From NCBI GenBank assembly GCA_964557855.1, contig CAZLBP010000003.1:1-64000 (forward strand): 64,000 nt of DNA, in the 5' to 3' direction. Below the pieces are notes generated by a model. That model made no database searches, was not told where the DNA came from, and saw only the letters and a program-made list of their open reading frames with translations. A program made the translations under genes and the position numbers. The stretch's first letter is position 1. Each line of letters opens with the position of its first letter. Positions 51,832 through 62,480 of this stretch are shown piece by piece. Source of the stretch: JAJRZL01 sp964557855 (lineage in GTDB: Bacteria > Zixibacteria > MSB-5A5 > GN15 > FEB-12).

Positions 51832-54800
51832 CTATTTTCGGGTCGGATTACCCTGCCGGACCTTGGATACCCTCGCGGCATGAGATCGAACCTGCTCGGC
51901 AAATGCTTCCAGGCGCGTCTCCTCACCGGAGTCGCGCAGTCCCTCATAGCTCATGTTAAGCCAGGGAACCCCTCCGAGATCCTCCGACACCCGCCGGGAG
52001 AGAGAAGAGACAATCGTACCCGGCATGCAGTTGAACGGCATGGCGTTCACAATCCCGGACACTCCCTTGCTAACCATTTCCATCGCTTTCCCTATGGAAA
52101 GAATTGCTTCGCCCTTGATGTCCAGCGGCAGGTACTCGGAGGCAAGCTTCATCACCTTTCCGACATGATGATCTTCTTCAAGCCGGAATTCCCGGTTGAA
52201 CGCCTTCCAAATCTCGTGCTCCCGGCGCTGCTGGACGTAAATCTGCAGGCTGCTTTGCAACACCCCCTTGATATCCCGATCACTCCACGAGTCACGCCTG
52301 TAAGTGTGCGACGTATACAGGGGCCATTCGGCGAATCCGGCCAGCCAGACTTCCAGCTCCAGCTTCTCCAACTTTTCGATGAGATGGTTGTTGGAGAACC
52401 GGTTGTTCCGCAGGTATATCTCTCCTACGACGCCTACCCGAGTAAATCGGCCCGGATTCCGCTCAATCTTCTTGAAGCTTTGCGCCGCCTCCCTGGCCGT
52501 CTCGGTCAACGGCAGATCGTTTTGGATGGCATGATTCATGCGAGTCAACTCATGATAGTAGACTTTTTCGGTTTCCCCGGGATTCTTCTCGTACGGTCGG
52601 ATGGCATGCAACACTTTGATCAGGCAATCCACATATACGATTCCATCCCAGGCGATACGTCTGAATTTCGTGCCGTCCAGACCGAACCCTTCATATCCGT
52701 CCTGGGAATTCGGCGAATATATTGGGACATTCTGATATCCCAGGTCATCCAGAACCAGCCGATGGAATTGCCGATACAACCCAAACCGACACGGCCCATT
52801 GGCGCCGGGCATGAAAAACACTGCCTTATTGGGATTGAACCCCTCTCCCCGCACCTTTTTGATCACATCTCCGGTCGTAATGACACAGGGAAAACACTCC
52901 TTGCCCGACGTGAATTTATTGCCGAATTCCAACGTGCTCTCGTCCGGTTCATCCAACACTTCGGCTTTCAATCCGCAACGCTCAAATGCACTGCGCAGAG
53001 CATAGGCATGGTCACACATATTCGGAATATAAACGGTCCGTTCGAACGGCTTGAAGGCGTCCTGCTCCACACTGAAGCTGGTCACCGGCGGCGTGTGCCG
53101 GTAAAATCGGAGCGAGTCGATAAACGCTTCGCAACGGGTAATCATGCCGGCATCGGCTGAGTGCTCATCGAGTTCCAACTGAAGGTACGGCTTACCGCTC
53201 ATCCGTCGCCGGAAGAAGTGCGAGATGAACGAGTCCGGACCGCATCCGAACGAAGTGATGTAGACAGCAAACAGATTAGGATGTTTCCTGATGTAGTCAG
53301 CCGCGGTCAGGAAGAGCTTACCGTAACGCCAATACATGTAAGGATGTATGTCGTCCGTCTGTTCGAACGGCAGGAAGTCCAGGGGAATGGCCTTGTACCC
53401 CAGGTTGCGGATCTTATCCGGCAGCTCCAGCGAAAGACGGCGGTCGTACCCGTTATAAGGGCGACTGACAACCACCAGTACCTGCTCATCAGGACCTACG
53501 CTCCTGAGTATCTCGGCTCCCTGCTCGCGCAGGTGTGATTTGAATGACCGATACGCCTTCAATCCGGCATCTATACCCTTTTTCAACTGGCGATCCGACA
53601 GCTTGAAATCAACCGCCAGCTTCTTGAACTTCTGCTCAAGATCACTCTGCTCCCCACTGAGCGAAATCGGCGACGAGATCAGCTTCGTGCCGGTCGAATC
53701 GAAATCGAACCGGGTCTTGATGGATGACCCGATGCTCTGTACGTAAGGACAGATATAGGAGCCGCCGTCCTCTTCCTCCTGCTCCGCCACCTTGATAAGG
53801 GACGGCAAAAAGACGATATCCACATCCTTTTTCAAGAGATTGGCGACGTGTCCATAAACCAGCTTAATAGGAAAACACGTCTCGGCGGCGAACAGCTCGA
53901 GAGCTTCTTCGGCCGTCTGTTGACTCGAGTTATCCGAATTGACCACCTTGTAATCCAGCGCTTCAAAAAAAGCCCGCCAGAAGGGATAGTACTCGAAGAA
54001 GTGCAGAACCAGCGGGATACCTATCCGGCCGCGCCACCGTTTGGGCTTCTTGAAGGGGGTATATCGACGGAAGAGCGCCTTCTGCCGCCACTGTACGTAA
54101 TCCGGCGGGAGCACTCGGTCGGAGCGCTGCTTGACGTCATACTTCTCGCAGCGAGCGCCATAATACAGCGGCTCCTCCCCTTCAATTTCGACTTTGTGAA
54201 TCTCACATTGATTCGAGCAATCCTCACAGGGAAAGGTCTCAATATCGTAGCGCCTCTTATGCAGATCGAATCCCTTGAATCCGGTCTTGAAACCCGGTTC
54301 CTCGATCCGCTCCCGGGCCAGGATCGCCGCCCCGATGGCGCCGGTCACATCGTGATGGGGTGGGACGGATATCCTCTTCCGGGTGAGCTTTTCAAACGCC
54401 GCCACCACGGCCCTGTTCCAGGCCACACCGCCCTGGAAAAAGATATTCTTTCCTATCTTTCGGTCGCCGACCACTTTCGTCAGATAGTTGGCCGCGATTG
54501 AATAGGCCAGCCCAGCCAACAGGTCATCCTTGTCCGCTCCGCCGCGTTGATGAGCGACCAAATCGGATTCCATGAACACCGTGCACCGCTCCCCGCAGCC
54601 CACCGGACACTTGGCGCAGAGCGCGCGGTCACCAAATTCGTCCTCAATGTTGATCTGAAGTTTCTCGGCCTGCTCCTGCAAAAACGAACCGGTGCCGGCC
54701 GCACACGCCTTGTTCATCTCGAAATCCACGACCGCTTTGTTGTCGATGGAGATGTATTTCGAGTCCTGCCCGCCTATCTCGAAAATAGTATCGACTGTAG

Positions 54801-56040
54801 AGTCAATATTCACCGCCGCCGTCGCCTGCGCCGTGATCTCGTTGCGGACCACGTCCGCTCCGACGAAATCGCCGATCAAATACCGCCCCGAGCCGGTCGT
54901 ACCGACCGCCTTCACCGTGACGCGCGAACCGACCTCGTTGCCGATCTCTTCCAGCCCTCGCCGCACCGCTTCGATCGGACGACCTTCGGTCATCAAATAG
55001 CGGCGTGCGATCACACGATGATCATCGTCTATCAAAACCACATTGGTGGACAGAGAACCGATATCTATGCCGAGATAGACCTCCAATCCGTCGATATCCG
55101 CCGGGCGGTCGGCACTGGTCGTATCGTAGTACTTGGTTTCGGGAAAGTCGAACGTCAGGCTGCTCCGCGTGCTGGACTCCATGCCGGCTCGGTATTTCCG
55201 ATACGAGACGATCTTCCCCGAATCTACGCCGTCAACCACGATGTTCTCCTGAGCCGCCAGCAAAGCCGCCCCCAGCGCGGACATGACACTGAACTGCTCG
55301 GGCACGACCAGGTCGCCCTCGCTCAAGTTTAGAATATCGGTAAACGCCCGTACCATGCCGGGATTGGCGGCCACGCCTCCCTCGAACGCGATCGGCCGTT
55401 CGATCTTCTTGCCGCGAGCGATGGAACTCTTGAAATTGCGCGCCACCGCATAGCACAGCCCCGCCACGATGTCATAGTCGGGCGTGGCGATCTGCTGCAA
55501 ATGGATCATATCCGACTTGGCGAAAACGGAACACCGACCGGCGATGCGAGGCGGATGTTTAGATTTGAGCGCCAGTTGCCCGAACTCCCCCTCGATGTTG
55601 ATTTTCAATCGCCCCGCCTGCTGATCGAGAAACGATCCCGTCCCCGCTGCACACTGGGCGTTCATCGAAAAATCTTCAACCGTCTGATGTATGGCGTCCA
55701 GAATCAGCAGTTTGGAATCCTCGCCCCCCATCTCGATCACCGTTCGCACTTCCGGCACAGCAAAGAAGTTGGCCGCCGCCAACGACGCAATCTCGCCGAA
55801 AAACTTGCCGCCCAGCAATAGCTGCACGGTCTTGCCGCCGATTCCCGACGCCCCCAGACAGACCAACTTGCCCTGTAAATCCTCGAACTGGGTTGTCAGC
55901 AGTTCATGGAGAGTCTCGAACGGCGCGCCGCCATACCGACGGTACGCAGTACGAATGATACGGCCCTCTTCCATGAGAACCAACTTGACGGACACGGAAC
56001 CGATATCGATTCCCAAAGATGTACTCGTTCTGCCCATGAA
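51832..56040 (-). CDS. Giant acyl-CoA dehydratase activase-type ATPase (double BadF/BcrA domain plus DUF2229)
   Basis: About 1402 residues. Two ASKHA ATPase domains of the BadF/BadG/BcrA/HgdC type stand in tandem (about 5-265 and 320-590). Each starts with a LGIDIGS motif and has the [4Fe-4S]-ligand cysteine in QCAAGTGSF or ACAAGTGSF, then GRCSVF or GERCTVF. A DUF2229 region (about 650-900) and an HgdB-like C-terminal part (about 950-1400) follow. Activases inject electrons into 2-hydroxyacyl-CoA dehydratases by ATP hydrolysis. This fused form is common in anaerobes, but its target is unknown. The start is uncertain (ATG 56040, ATG 56055 or TTG 56073). Confidence 0.85.
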   Translation of the reverse strand, partial: FMGRTSTSLGIDIGSVSVKLVLMEEGRIIRTAYRRYGGAPFETLHELLTTQFEDLQGKLVCLGASGIGGKTVQLLLGGKFFGEIASLAAANFFAVPEVRTVIEMGGEDSKLLILDAIHQTVEDFSMNAQCAAGTGSFLDQQAGRLKINIEGEFGQLALKSKHPPRIAGRCSVFAKSDMIHLQQIATPDYDIVAGLCYAVARNFKSSIARGKKIERPIAFEGGVAANPGMVRAFTDILNLSEGDLVVPEQFSVMSALGAALLAAQENIVVDGVDSGKIVSYRKYRAGMESSTRSSLTFDFPETKYYDTTSADRPADIDGLEVYLGIDIGSLSTNVVLIDDDHRVIARRYLMTEGRPIEAVRRGLEEIGNEVGSRVTVKAVGTTGSGRYLIGDFVGADVVRNEITAQATAAVNIDSTVDTIFEIGGQDSKYISIDNKAVVDFEMNKACAAGTGSFLQEQAEKLQINIEDEFGDRALCAKCPVGCGERCTVFMESDLVAHQRGGADKDDLLAGLAYSIAANYLTKVVGDRKIGKNIFFQGGVAWNRAVVAAFEKLTRKRISVPPHHDVTGAIGAAILARERIEEPGFKTGFKGFDLHKRRYDIETFPCEDCSNQCEIHKVEIEGEEPLYYGARCEKYDVKQRSDRVLPPDYVQWRQKALFRRYTPFKKPKRWRGRIGIPLVLHFFEYYPFWRAFFEALDYKVVNSDNSSQQTAEEALELFAAETCFPIKLVYGHVANLLKKDVDIVFLPSLIKVAEQEEEDGGSYICPYVQSIGSSIKTRFDFDSTGTKLISSPISLSGEQSDLEQKFKKLAVDFKLSDRQLKKGIDAGLKAYRSFKSHLREQGAEILRSVGPDEQVLVVVSRPYNGYDRRLSLELPDKIRNLGYKAIPLDFLPFEQTDDIHPYMYWRYGKLFLTAADYIRKHPNLFAVYITSFGCGPDSFISHFFRRRMSGKPYLQLELDEHSADAGMITRCEAFIDSLRFYRHTPPVTSFSVEQDAFKPFERTVYIPNMCDHAYALRSAFERCGLKAEVLDEPDESTLEFGNKFTSGKECFPCVITTGDVIKKVRGEGFNPNKAVFFMPGANGPCRFGLYRQFHRLVLDDLGYQNVPIYSPNSQDGYEGFGLDGTKFRRIAWDGIVYVDCLIKVLHAIRPYEKNPGETEKVYYHELTRMNHAIQNDLPLTETAREAAQSFKKIERNPGRFTRVGVVGEIYLRNNRFSNNHLIEKLEKLELEVWLAGFAEWPLYTSHTYRRDSWSDRDIKGVLQSSLQIYVQQRREHEIWKAFNREFRLEEDHHVGKVMKLASEYLPLDIKGEAILSIGKAMEMVSKGVSGIVNAMPFNCMPGTIVSSLSRRVSEDLGGVPWLNMSYEGLRDSGEETRLEAFAEQVRSHAARVSKVRQGNPTRK

Positions 56041-56161
56041 GAGTAAGGAACGCATGGTACATGCGGTTCGCAAGATAATTCTTCACAACGTGGCAGACGT
56101 CGTTTGAGGTTGTTCCAGTGGTTTTAACCTTTATATTGCTCATTAAAGATTGAAAGGAAGC

Positions 56162-56605
56162 ATGAAAATCGTCCTGCAGCGCGCATCCCGGGCCGAAGTC
56201 CGGATCGACGGCAAGCAGCATGCCGCCACCGGTCCCGGCTTGCTGTTGCTGGTCGGAACACAAGACGGTGACACCGAGACATCGGCAGCGTTCCTGGCTG
56301 ACAAAGTCGTCAATCTCCGGATTTTTGAGGACGAGGCCGGCAAGATGAACCTGTCGGCGCTGGATACCGATGCGGAAATCATGGTGGTATCGCAGTTCAC
56401 ATTGTACGCCGACACGCGCAAAGGACGGCGACCATCATTTAATTCGGCTCAGGACCCGGCTGAGGCTGAAACTCTGTACTGTAAGTTTGTTAAACTGGTT
56501 AAGGAGTCAGGACTGACCGTGAGAACCGGCGTATTCGGCGCCAGAATGGAAGTGAAACTGACCAACGACGGTCCGGTGACAATACTGTTGGAACACAATG
56601 TATGA
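56162..56605 (+). CDS. dtd: D-aminoacyl-tRNA deacylase
   Basis: A 147-residue enzyme that removes D-amino acids wrongly attached to tRNA. Both signature motifs are present: SQFTLYADTRKGRRPSF (about 77-93) and the GP motif NDGPVT (about 134-139). AAGGA lies close before ATG 56162. It overlaps maf by 8 bp and opens the plus-strand run that continues to rlmH. Confidence 0.95.
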   Translation: MKIVLQRASRAEVRIDGKQHAATGPGLLLLVGTQDGDTETSAAFLADKVVNLRIFEDEAGKMNLSALDTDAEIMVVSQFTLYADTRKGRRPSFNSAQDPAEAETLYCKFVKLVKESGLTVRTGVFGARMEVKLTNDGPVTILLEHNV

Positions 56606-57212
56606 TCAACTGAAACAACTCGCGGGAAGCAGACAAATCATCCTCGGTTCCGGTTCGCCGCGTCGTGTGAAGCTGCTCGAGGAAGTGGGTATATCGTTTT
56701 CTCAGATTGTTCCGGATATTGAGGAAGACGGTCAGGATGGGGAATCCCCTTTTGCCTGCGCCAAACGCCTGGCGGAGGAGAAGGCGCTTTCCGTTTCGAA
56801 GACCGTTTCGGAAAATGAGATCGTGATCGGCTGTGATACCGTTGTCATTCTGGAGGGACGGATACTCGGCAAACCGAACAACGAACAGGAAGCGTTCGAG
56901 ACGTTGTTGACCCTGTCAGGCAAAACGCATACGGTCTGTACCGCCGTTGCCCTGGCCGATCGCACTGGTCTGCTGGACTCCCGTTACGAAACAACCGAAG
57001 TGAGCTTCAATTCTGCGCTTCCTGATCAGATCCGAGAGTACATCGACACCGGTGAGCCGATGGACAAAGCCGGCGCCTACGGCATACAGGGCATGGGGGC
57101 GTTTTTAGTTGACAGAATCGAGGGTAACCTGGATACTGTCATCGGATTACCCAGGACCCTTCTGGATGAGCTTGCCGCCACGGTCAACCGACGATTGGAG
57201 AATAACGCCTGA
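56598..57212 (+). CDS. maf: Maf-family nucleoside-triphosphate pyrophosphatase
   Basis: House-cleaning enzyme that hydrolyses non-standard or modified (d)NTPs. It shows the N-terminal SGSPRR loop (about 17-22), GCDTVV (about 76-81), GKPNNEQEA, TGEPMDKAGAYGIQG (about 154-168) and a final GLP element. The 204-residue length is normal. It is coupled to dtd by overlap. Confidence 0.94.
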   Translation: MYDQLKQLAGSRQIILGSGSPRRVKLLEEVGISFSQIVPDIEEDGQDGESPFACAKRLAEEKALSVSKTVSENEIVIGCDTVVILEGRILGKPNNEQEAFETLLTLSGKTHTVCTAVALADRTGLLDSRYETTEVSFNSALPDQIREYIDTGEPMDKAGAYGIQGMGAFLVDRIEGNLDTVIGLPRTLLDELAATVNRRLENNA

Positions 57213-57219
57213 CGTTACT

Positions 57220-58218
57220 ATGGGTGAACTGGAAACAAAAATCGGTGCTCTGCTTAAGCTGGAACGCGAACGGCAGAATATCCGGCTGGAAGACCTGGCT
57301 GAAAGCCTGCGCGTTTCGCTGGACAGTCTCAAACATCTGGAGTCCGGCAGCGTCGACAAACTGCCGTCCGAAGTATATTTCAACCTGTTTGCCAAGTCCT
57401 ATGCCGAAGCCATCGGCATAGACTACGCCGCCACCAGAGAAGCCATCAAGCAGGATCTCGCGGAGAAGGAAGTCGAGGTCGCGGCCCCGAGAAATCGCAC
57501 GCGAGATCGAAGAGAATTTCGGGAGCCCGAAGAAGATATTGTCGTACAACCCGGACGCAAAGGGATCACTGCAACAAAGAGTCGACTGAGCAAACGCCTT
57601 CTCTATGCGGGCATCGCTCTCATTGTGCTGGTGGGAGGCTATTTGGTGATACGCCAGTTACTGATAGATATGCGAACCGAACCAGCGCTCCCGCCATCTG
57701 GGAACGAACCGGCTGAAGCACAGCAATCCGAGGCCGGCTCAAATCGGTACGCCGACTTTGATTGGAACGTACCGGCCTACGAACCGCCGCCGGATTTGGA
57801 GTTGACCCTGTCGGTCAGAGGCGAAAGCTGGGCCACGGTCATCGCCGACGGCGATACGGTCATATTCCGCAGTCTTCAGCCCGGCCGGACCTACTCGGCT
57901 TCGGCCGAGTACCGCTTGCTGCTGTCGGTGGCCGTCCCACGCATGGTCGACATGACCCTGAACGGCAAGACCATAGACCCGGTCTCGCCCGCCACGGGGC
58001 GCATTTCAAGGGTATTGATCAACCAGGTTAACGTCGACTCCTTCCTCAATCCCTCGCCCCAATACATTGAACCGCCATCAAGAATTCCCGAGGAAAGTCA
58101 GCTCGAACCGGACGAAGAAACCGTGGCGTCGCCCCCGGCGCCTTCCGAAATATCCTTGCACGAAGACAGTGTTGCCGTCGAGAACGACTCAACCGAACAG
58201 TTAGGCGATGAGTATTAG
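57220..58218 (+). CDS. RodZ-like helix-turn-helix membrane protein
   Basis: A 332-residue protein. An N-terminal HTH_25 domain (about 8-75; RERQNIRLEDLAESLRVS) is followed by a charged linker, one membrane helix (about 130-150; GIALIVLVGGYLVI) and a periplasmic DUF4115-like domain (about 185-275; SWATVIADGDTVIF), the RodZ/cytoskeletal-bactofilin-associated layout that ties MreB to the wall. ATG 57220 begins 7 nt after the stop of maf. No ribosome site is visible, so coupling is likely. Its end overlaps the next gene by 11 bp. Confidence 0.85.
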   Translation: MGELETKIGALLKLERERQNIRLEDLAESLRVSLDSLKHLESGSVDKLPSEVYFNLFAKSYAEAIGIDYAATREAIKQDLAEKEVEVAAPRNRTRDRREFREPEEDIVVQPGRKGITATKSRLSKRLLYAGIALIVLVGGYLVIRQLLIDMRTEPALPPSGNEPAEAQQSEAGSNRYADFDWNVPAYEPPPDLELTLSVRGESWATVIADGDTVIFRSLQPGRTYSASAEYRLLLSVAVPRMVDMTLNGKTIDPVSPATGRISRVLINQVNVDSFLNPSPQYIEPPSRIPEESQLEPDEETVASPPAPSEISLHEDSVAVENDSTEQLGDEY

Positions 58219-58789
58219 AGACTTTGCAGCCAAATTGCAGCTGGAACACAAGAAGCGGAAGATGGAGTTTGCCACCTTCGATTTCCCGGCCGCGCTGCAG
58301 TCACCTAAGCAGATTCTGGTCTGTCTCCCCGGCGAATTGCGCGAACTGACCATACTCAAACAATTCCTGCCGGCCATCACGGACCTGTTTAAACCGGCCA
58401 CGATTCACCTGCTCACGATGCCCGGCCTGAAAATCACGGACATTTTCCCCCGCAAGGGCTTCAATATCCTGGCGCCGACCGCCGATCAGCAAAGCTGGAC
58501 CGGCCTGGCCAAGAAGAGCTTTCTCGACAAGCTCACGGAGCTCAACATCGACCTTGTGCTGGATCTCAATCTCGGCACCTCCTGGTTCACCTCGAGCGTG
58601 CTCCTCGCCTTCCCCAACGCCCTGCGCATCGGCCGCGGCAATCACCTGGCGCAGCCGTTCTACAATCTTGAAATAAAAACTCGCTATCTGCGAGATGAAC
58701 GCAATATTTACCGTTCGATCATTGAGACCCTGAAACTGCTGAAAGAAGGACGCAACGAAGAAGACGTCCGCCATCATCGTCAGTTCTAA
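58208..58789 (+). CDS. Conserved protein of unknown function, GT9-like Rossmann half
   Basis: The 193-residue product has an alternating helix/strand pattern (ILVCLPGELRELTILKQF, IHLLTMPG, LVLDLNLG) like the N-terminal Rossmann domain of heptosyl-type (GT9) glycosyltransferases. It lacks the second domain and any sugar-nucleotide motif. It may be a degenerate or regulatory relative, and DUF6913-like proteins are another option. It sits between rodZ-like and smc genes, overlapping the former, which suggests a link to cell shape or division. Confidence 0.55.
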   Translation: MSIRDFAAKLQLEHKKRKMEFATFDFPAALQSPKQILVCLPGELRELTILKQFLPAITDLFKPATIHLLTMPGLKITDIFPRKGFNILAPTADQQSWTGLAKKSFLDKLTELNIDLVLDLNLGTSWFTSSVLLAFPNALRIGRGNHLAQPFYNLEIKTRYLRDERNIYRSIIETLKLLKEGRNEEDVRHHRQF

Positions 58790-58800
58790 CCGGAGGAACA

Positions 58801-61800
58801 GTGTATCTCAAACAGCTTGACATAATCGGCTTCAAATCATTTGCCAACAAAACGAACATCCGGTTCTCCCGCGGCATGACCGCCATCGTCGGCCCCAACG
58901 GCTGCGGCAAGACCAACATTCTGGATGCCCTCCGCTGGGTGCTCGGGGAACAGCGCATCTCCCTGCTGCGCGGCTCTAAAATGGAAGAAGTTATCTTCAA
59001 TGGGACCACCGACGTTAAACCGCTGGGTATGGCCGATGTCACCCTCACCCTGGTCAACAACCGCGGCGTGCTGCCGACCGAATACAACGAGATTCAAATC
59101 ACCCGGCGGCTCTTTCGCAGCGGCGAATCGGAGTACTTCCTCAATAAGGTCCCCTGTCGACTCAAGGACATCACCGAACTCTTTTTCGACACCGGCGTCG
59201 GCGCGCATTCCTATTCCGTCATCCAGCAGGATATGATCGAGGCCGTCATCTCCGACAAAGCCGAAGAACGCCGCTTCCTGTTCGAAGAAGCGGCCGGGAT
59301 AACCAAGTACAAGCAACGCAAGAAAGCCGCCCTCCGCAAGCTGGAAGCCACCGAACAGGACCTGCTGCGCCTGAAAGACATTTACGCCGAAGTACAGACC
59401 CAGGTCCGCTCGTTGAAACGCCAGTACAAGAAAGCCGAACGCTACCGGAGTCTGCTCGACGACGTCAGGCAGTGGGAACTCTATCTCGCCTGGCAGCGCC
59501 TGACGATCATCGACCGCGAGAAACGGGAAGTGAAGTCACAACATGATGCTCGCACCGATCGCATCATCGAAAAAGACGCGCAGCTGGAAACCGTGACCGC
59601 CCAACTCGAGGCTCATCGCCGGAGGCAGATAGAACTGGAACAGAACCTGAGTAAAGTCAACAACGAAGTATATGAATTGAACGAAACGGCCCACCGGTTC
59701 GAGAAGGAAGTCTCCGTACTCACGGAAAAACGCGCTCACGCCCGCGACCTGTGTGAGCGCAACGAAAAGGAGATTGCCGGCCTCCGTGAACGGACGACCA
59801 TCCTCCGCGAACAGAAACAGGAGACCGAACAGGAACTGCAGTCGCTGCGATCAGAACTGGAACAACTCACCGTCCAGCTCACGGAAGCCGAAGAAAAGCA
59901 GGCCGAGGTTGACCGTCGCTTGCTGGACGTTCGCACCGCCAAAGAACGGGAAGGACAACAGCTGCTGGAGCTCGAGGGCAAGCTGTCCTCGGGCAAGACC
60001 GAAGAGAGCAACCTTAAACAACAGGAATCCGAAGTCGCGGAGCTAATCGCCGATCTTGACCGCAGGATCGCGGAAAACAGCGCCACCCGGGACACCGAGC
60101 GGGCCGAACTGCAAGACAAACGGACCGCCCTGGCGGTGCTCATCGATGAGAAGTCCACCGCCGAGAAGCTACAAGCCGAGTTGCGCGATAAAATCGAGTC
60201 TCTGGTTGAACAGTCGGAAGAGCTGAAAAACGAATCCGCCAACGTATCCGCCTCCATCGAAGCCTGTGAAGCGCGACGCCACCTGCTGGAAGACATGATG
60301 CTGCAGTATGAAGGCTACGAATCGGGCGTCGTGGCCACCATGGAGGAGCGGGGACGCTGGCCGGGTATTCTGGGCACGGTGGCGGAAAAGTTCGTACCCG
60401 TGGCCGGCATGGAAATCGCCACCGAGGCGGCCCTCGGCGAAATGGGCGGTTTCCTGATCTGTCAGGACCGCTCCACTGCGGAAAATATCATCCGCCACCT
60501 TCGTAAGGAAAACAAAGGTAAGATCGGTATATTGGTCCCCGATAGCGGTACTCTCAATCCGGTGGTCAAACGCCCGGAATTGAACACACCGGAATTTGTC
60601 GGCTGGCTCGACGACTACGTCAAGACGGACGATTCCTTGCGGCCGTTAATGGCAGCGGTCTTGTCACGCACCGCGGTCTTCGAGGCCGATCAGGATCCGA
60701 CGTGCATACTGGAACTCCTCCCCTTCGGCTTCAAAGCCGTCTCCACGACCGGAATGGTCTACGGTAAGAACACGATTTCCGGCGGCGCCACGGACATGTT
60801 TCCTCTCTTTCGCAGAAAGGAGAAAGTCGCCGAACAGGAGGAAATGATCAAAGGGCTGAGCGAACAGTTAGCTTCTTTGAAGAACCGCACCGCGGCCGTC
60901 ACGGCCGAAATAGCGGAGACCCGCGCCCGCTCTCATCAGGTGGCCGACAAAATGGAGTCGTTGAGCGAAGACATGCAGGATCTCCAGAAGAAGGTGCAGG
61001 ACTGCGAATACCGACTCCAAACCACGGCTACGGAAATCAACCGCCTGACCCGGGAACGCTCGGCCGCCCATGACAAACGGGAAAACATCCGCCATCGTCA
61101 GCTTTCCCTCGGGCTGGATTACAACAAGCTGCACGATCGGAAACAGCATCTCACCTCATCCATGTCGCAGATTTCCGAGCAGCTCAACGAGTACGAGACG
61201 GCTGTTTCAAAGTCGGTGGAGAGAGTCTCCCGACTGCAGGTACAGGTCGTCGAAACACGGAGCCGAGTCGAACAGACCGAGAGCAAACTCAACCACACCG
61301 ACCAGCTCCTGACCGAAATCGCGCGTACGATAGAAAACAACAGCAAGGAAATTGAACAGGCTCAGGCAGATATCGCGTCATCGACCGATAAAATGGCCAT
61401 TTACGAAAAGGAACTGAAACAGGCGTTCGAGAAGCGCGAAGCAATCACCGGCAACCAGTCTCGACTCGAAACCGACCGGGGCGAACTGCTCACCCTCATA
61501 TCCTCAGCCGAATCCGAATTGAAAAAATACCGCACCGAACGAGACACGCTCAACAACGACAGGCACCAACTGGACATGAAACTGACAACTCTCACATCCG
61601 ACATGGGGAGTCTCGTAGATCGGATGCGGGATGAGTATGAGGTCAATCTGCAATCCGCCGAAATCGCCAATCCCGATGAATCCCTCAGTCCCGAGAAGGC
61701 GCGCGCCCATCTGGTAGCGCAGAAAGAACAGCTCAAAAAGTATGGCGCCGTCAATCTGCTCGCCCTCGATGAATACAAAACGGCCTCCGAGAGGGAGAAA

Positions 61801-62469
61801 TTCCTGGGTGAACAGATCGAAGACCTGTCGAACGCCCGTAACGACCTCAGGACGACTATCACCAGGATAAATCACACCGCCCGCGAGCTGTTCCTCGAGA
61901 CGTTTGACAAAGTCCGCCAGAACTTCAAGAAGCTGTTCGTCGAACTGTTCACCGGCGGTGAGGCGGATATCAGCCTCGTCGATCCGACTAACCCCCTCGA
62001 ATCCGACATCAATATAATTGCTCGGCCGCGAGGCAAAAAACTGCTTTCCATCACGATGATGTCGGGCGGTGAAAGGGCGCTGACGGCTATCTCCCTGCTC
62101 TTCTCGCTCTATCTCGTGAAACCGTCACCATTCTGCATCCTGGACGAAATCGATGCTCCGCTCGACGACGCCAACTGCCGCCGCTTCCTGAAAATCATCG
62201 AGTCTTTTTCCAACAATACGCAATTTGTCATTATTACCCACAACAAGATCACCATGGAAGCCGCCGACAACCTGTATGGTGTCACCATGGACCAACCCGG
62301 TATTTCTCAAATGGTGGCGGTCAGGTTCACGTCTGATGACGATGACAACACGGTCGTCGCTGTCGGGCCGGAAGAAGTTGACCGTATGCCTATCCCGGAA
62401 TCAGGAGCTGATCACACGGAAGCTACCGTAACCTCTGCCACCGAAACAGATAGTCCTCAAAACAGTTAA
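58801..62469 (+). CDS. smc: Chromosome segregation protein SMC
   Basis: The condensin ATPase, 1222 residues. Walker A is GPNGCGKTN (about 31-39). Two long coiled coils (about 170-505 and 680-1010) flank a hinge (about 515-670; GILGTVAEKF). The C-terminal head has the signature MSGGERAL and Walker B FCILDEIDAPLDD. GTG 58801 is the start, since GGAGG lies just upstream. ftsY follows after 11 bp, as in many bacteria. Confidence 0.97.
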   Translation: MYLKQLDIIGFKSFANKTNIRFSRGMTAIVGPNGCGKTNILDALRWVLGEQRISLLRGSKMEEVIFNGTTDVKPLGMADVTLTLVNNRGVLPTEYNEIQITRRLFRSGESEYFLNKVPCRLKDITELFFDTGVGAHSYSVIQQDMIEAVISDKAEERRFLFEEAAGITKYKQRKKAALRKLEATEQDLLRLKDIYAEVQTQVRSLKRQYKKAERYRSLLDDVRQWELYLAWQRLTIIDREKREVKSQHDARTDRIIEKDAQLETVTAQLEAHRRRQIELEQNLSKVNNEVYELNETAHRFEKEVSVLTEKRAHARDLCERNEKEIAGLRERTTILREQKQETEQELQSLRSELEQLTVQLTEAEEKQAEVDRRLLDVRTAKEREGQQLLELEGKLSSGKTEESNLKQQESEVAELIADLDRRIAENSATRDTERAELQDKRTALAVLIDEKSTAEKLQAELRDKIESLVEQSEELKNESANVSASIEACEARRHLLEDMMLQYEGYESGVVATMEERGRWPGILGTVAEKFVPVAGMEIATEAALGEMGGFLICQDRSTAENIIRHLRKENKGKIGILVPDSGTLNPVVKRPELNTPEFVGWLDDYVKTDDSLRPLMAAVLSRTAVFEADQDPTCILELLPFGFKAVSTTGMVYGKNTISGGATDMFPLFRRKEKVAEQEEMIKGLSEQLASLKNRTAAVTAEIAETRARSHQVADKMESLSEDMQDLQKKVQDCEYRLQTTATEINRLTRERSAAHDKRENIRHRQLSLGLDYNKLHDRKQHLTSSMSQISEQLNEYETAVSKSVERVSRLQVQVVETRSRVEQTESKLNHTDQLLTEIARTIENNSKEIEQAQADIASSTDKMAIYEKELKQAFEKREAITGNQSRLETDRGELLTLISSAESELKKYRTERDTLNNDRHQLDMKLTTLTSDMGSLVDRMRDEYEVNLQSAEIANPDESLSPEKARAHLVAQKEQLKKYGAVNLLALDEYKTASEREKFLGEQIEDLSNARNDLRTTITRINHTARELFLETFDKVRQNFKKLFVELFTGGEADISLVDPTNPLESDINIIARPRGKKLLSITMMSGGERALTAISLLFSLYLVKPSPFCILDEIDAPLDDANCRRFLKIIESFSNNTQFVIITHNKITMEAADNLYGVTMDQPGISQMVAVRFTSDDDDNTVVAVGPEEVDRMPIPESGADHTEATVTSATETDSPQNS

Positions 62470-62480
62470 GATCTATTCTC

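Noticed and set aside
51820..53160. A 446-codon open frame antisense to the activase gene
   Set aside because: It lies fully inside the activase coding region and mirrors its codon bias; the activase motifs are unmistakable.
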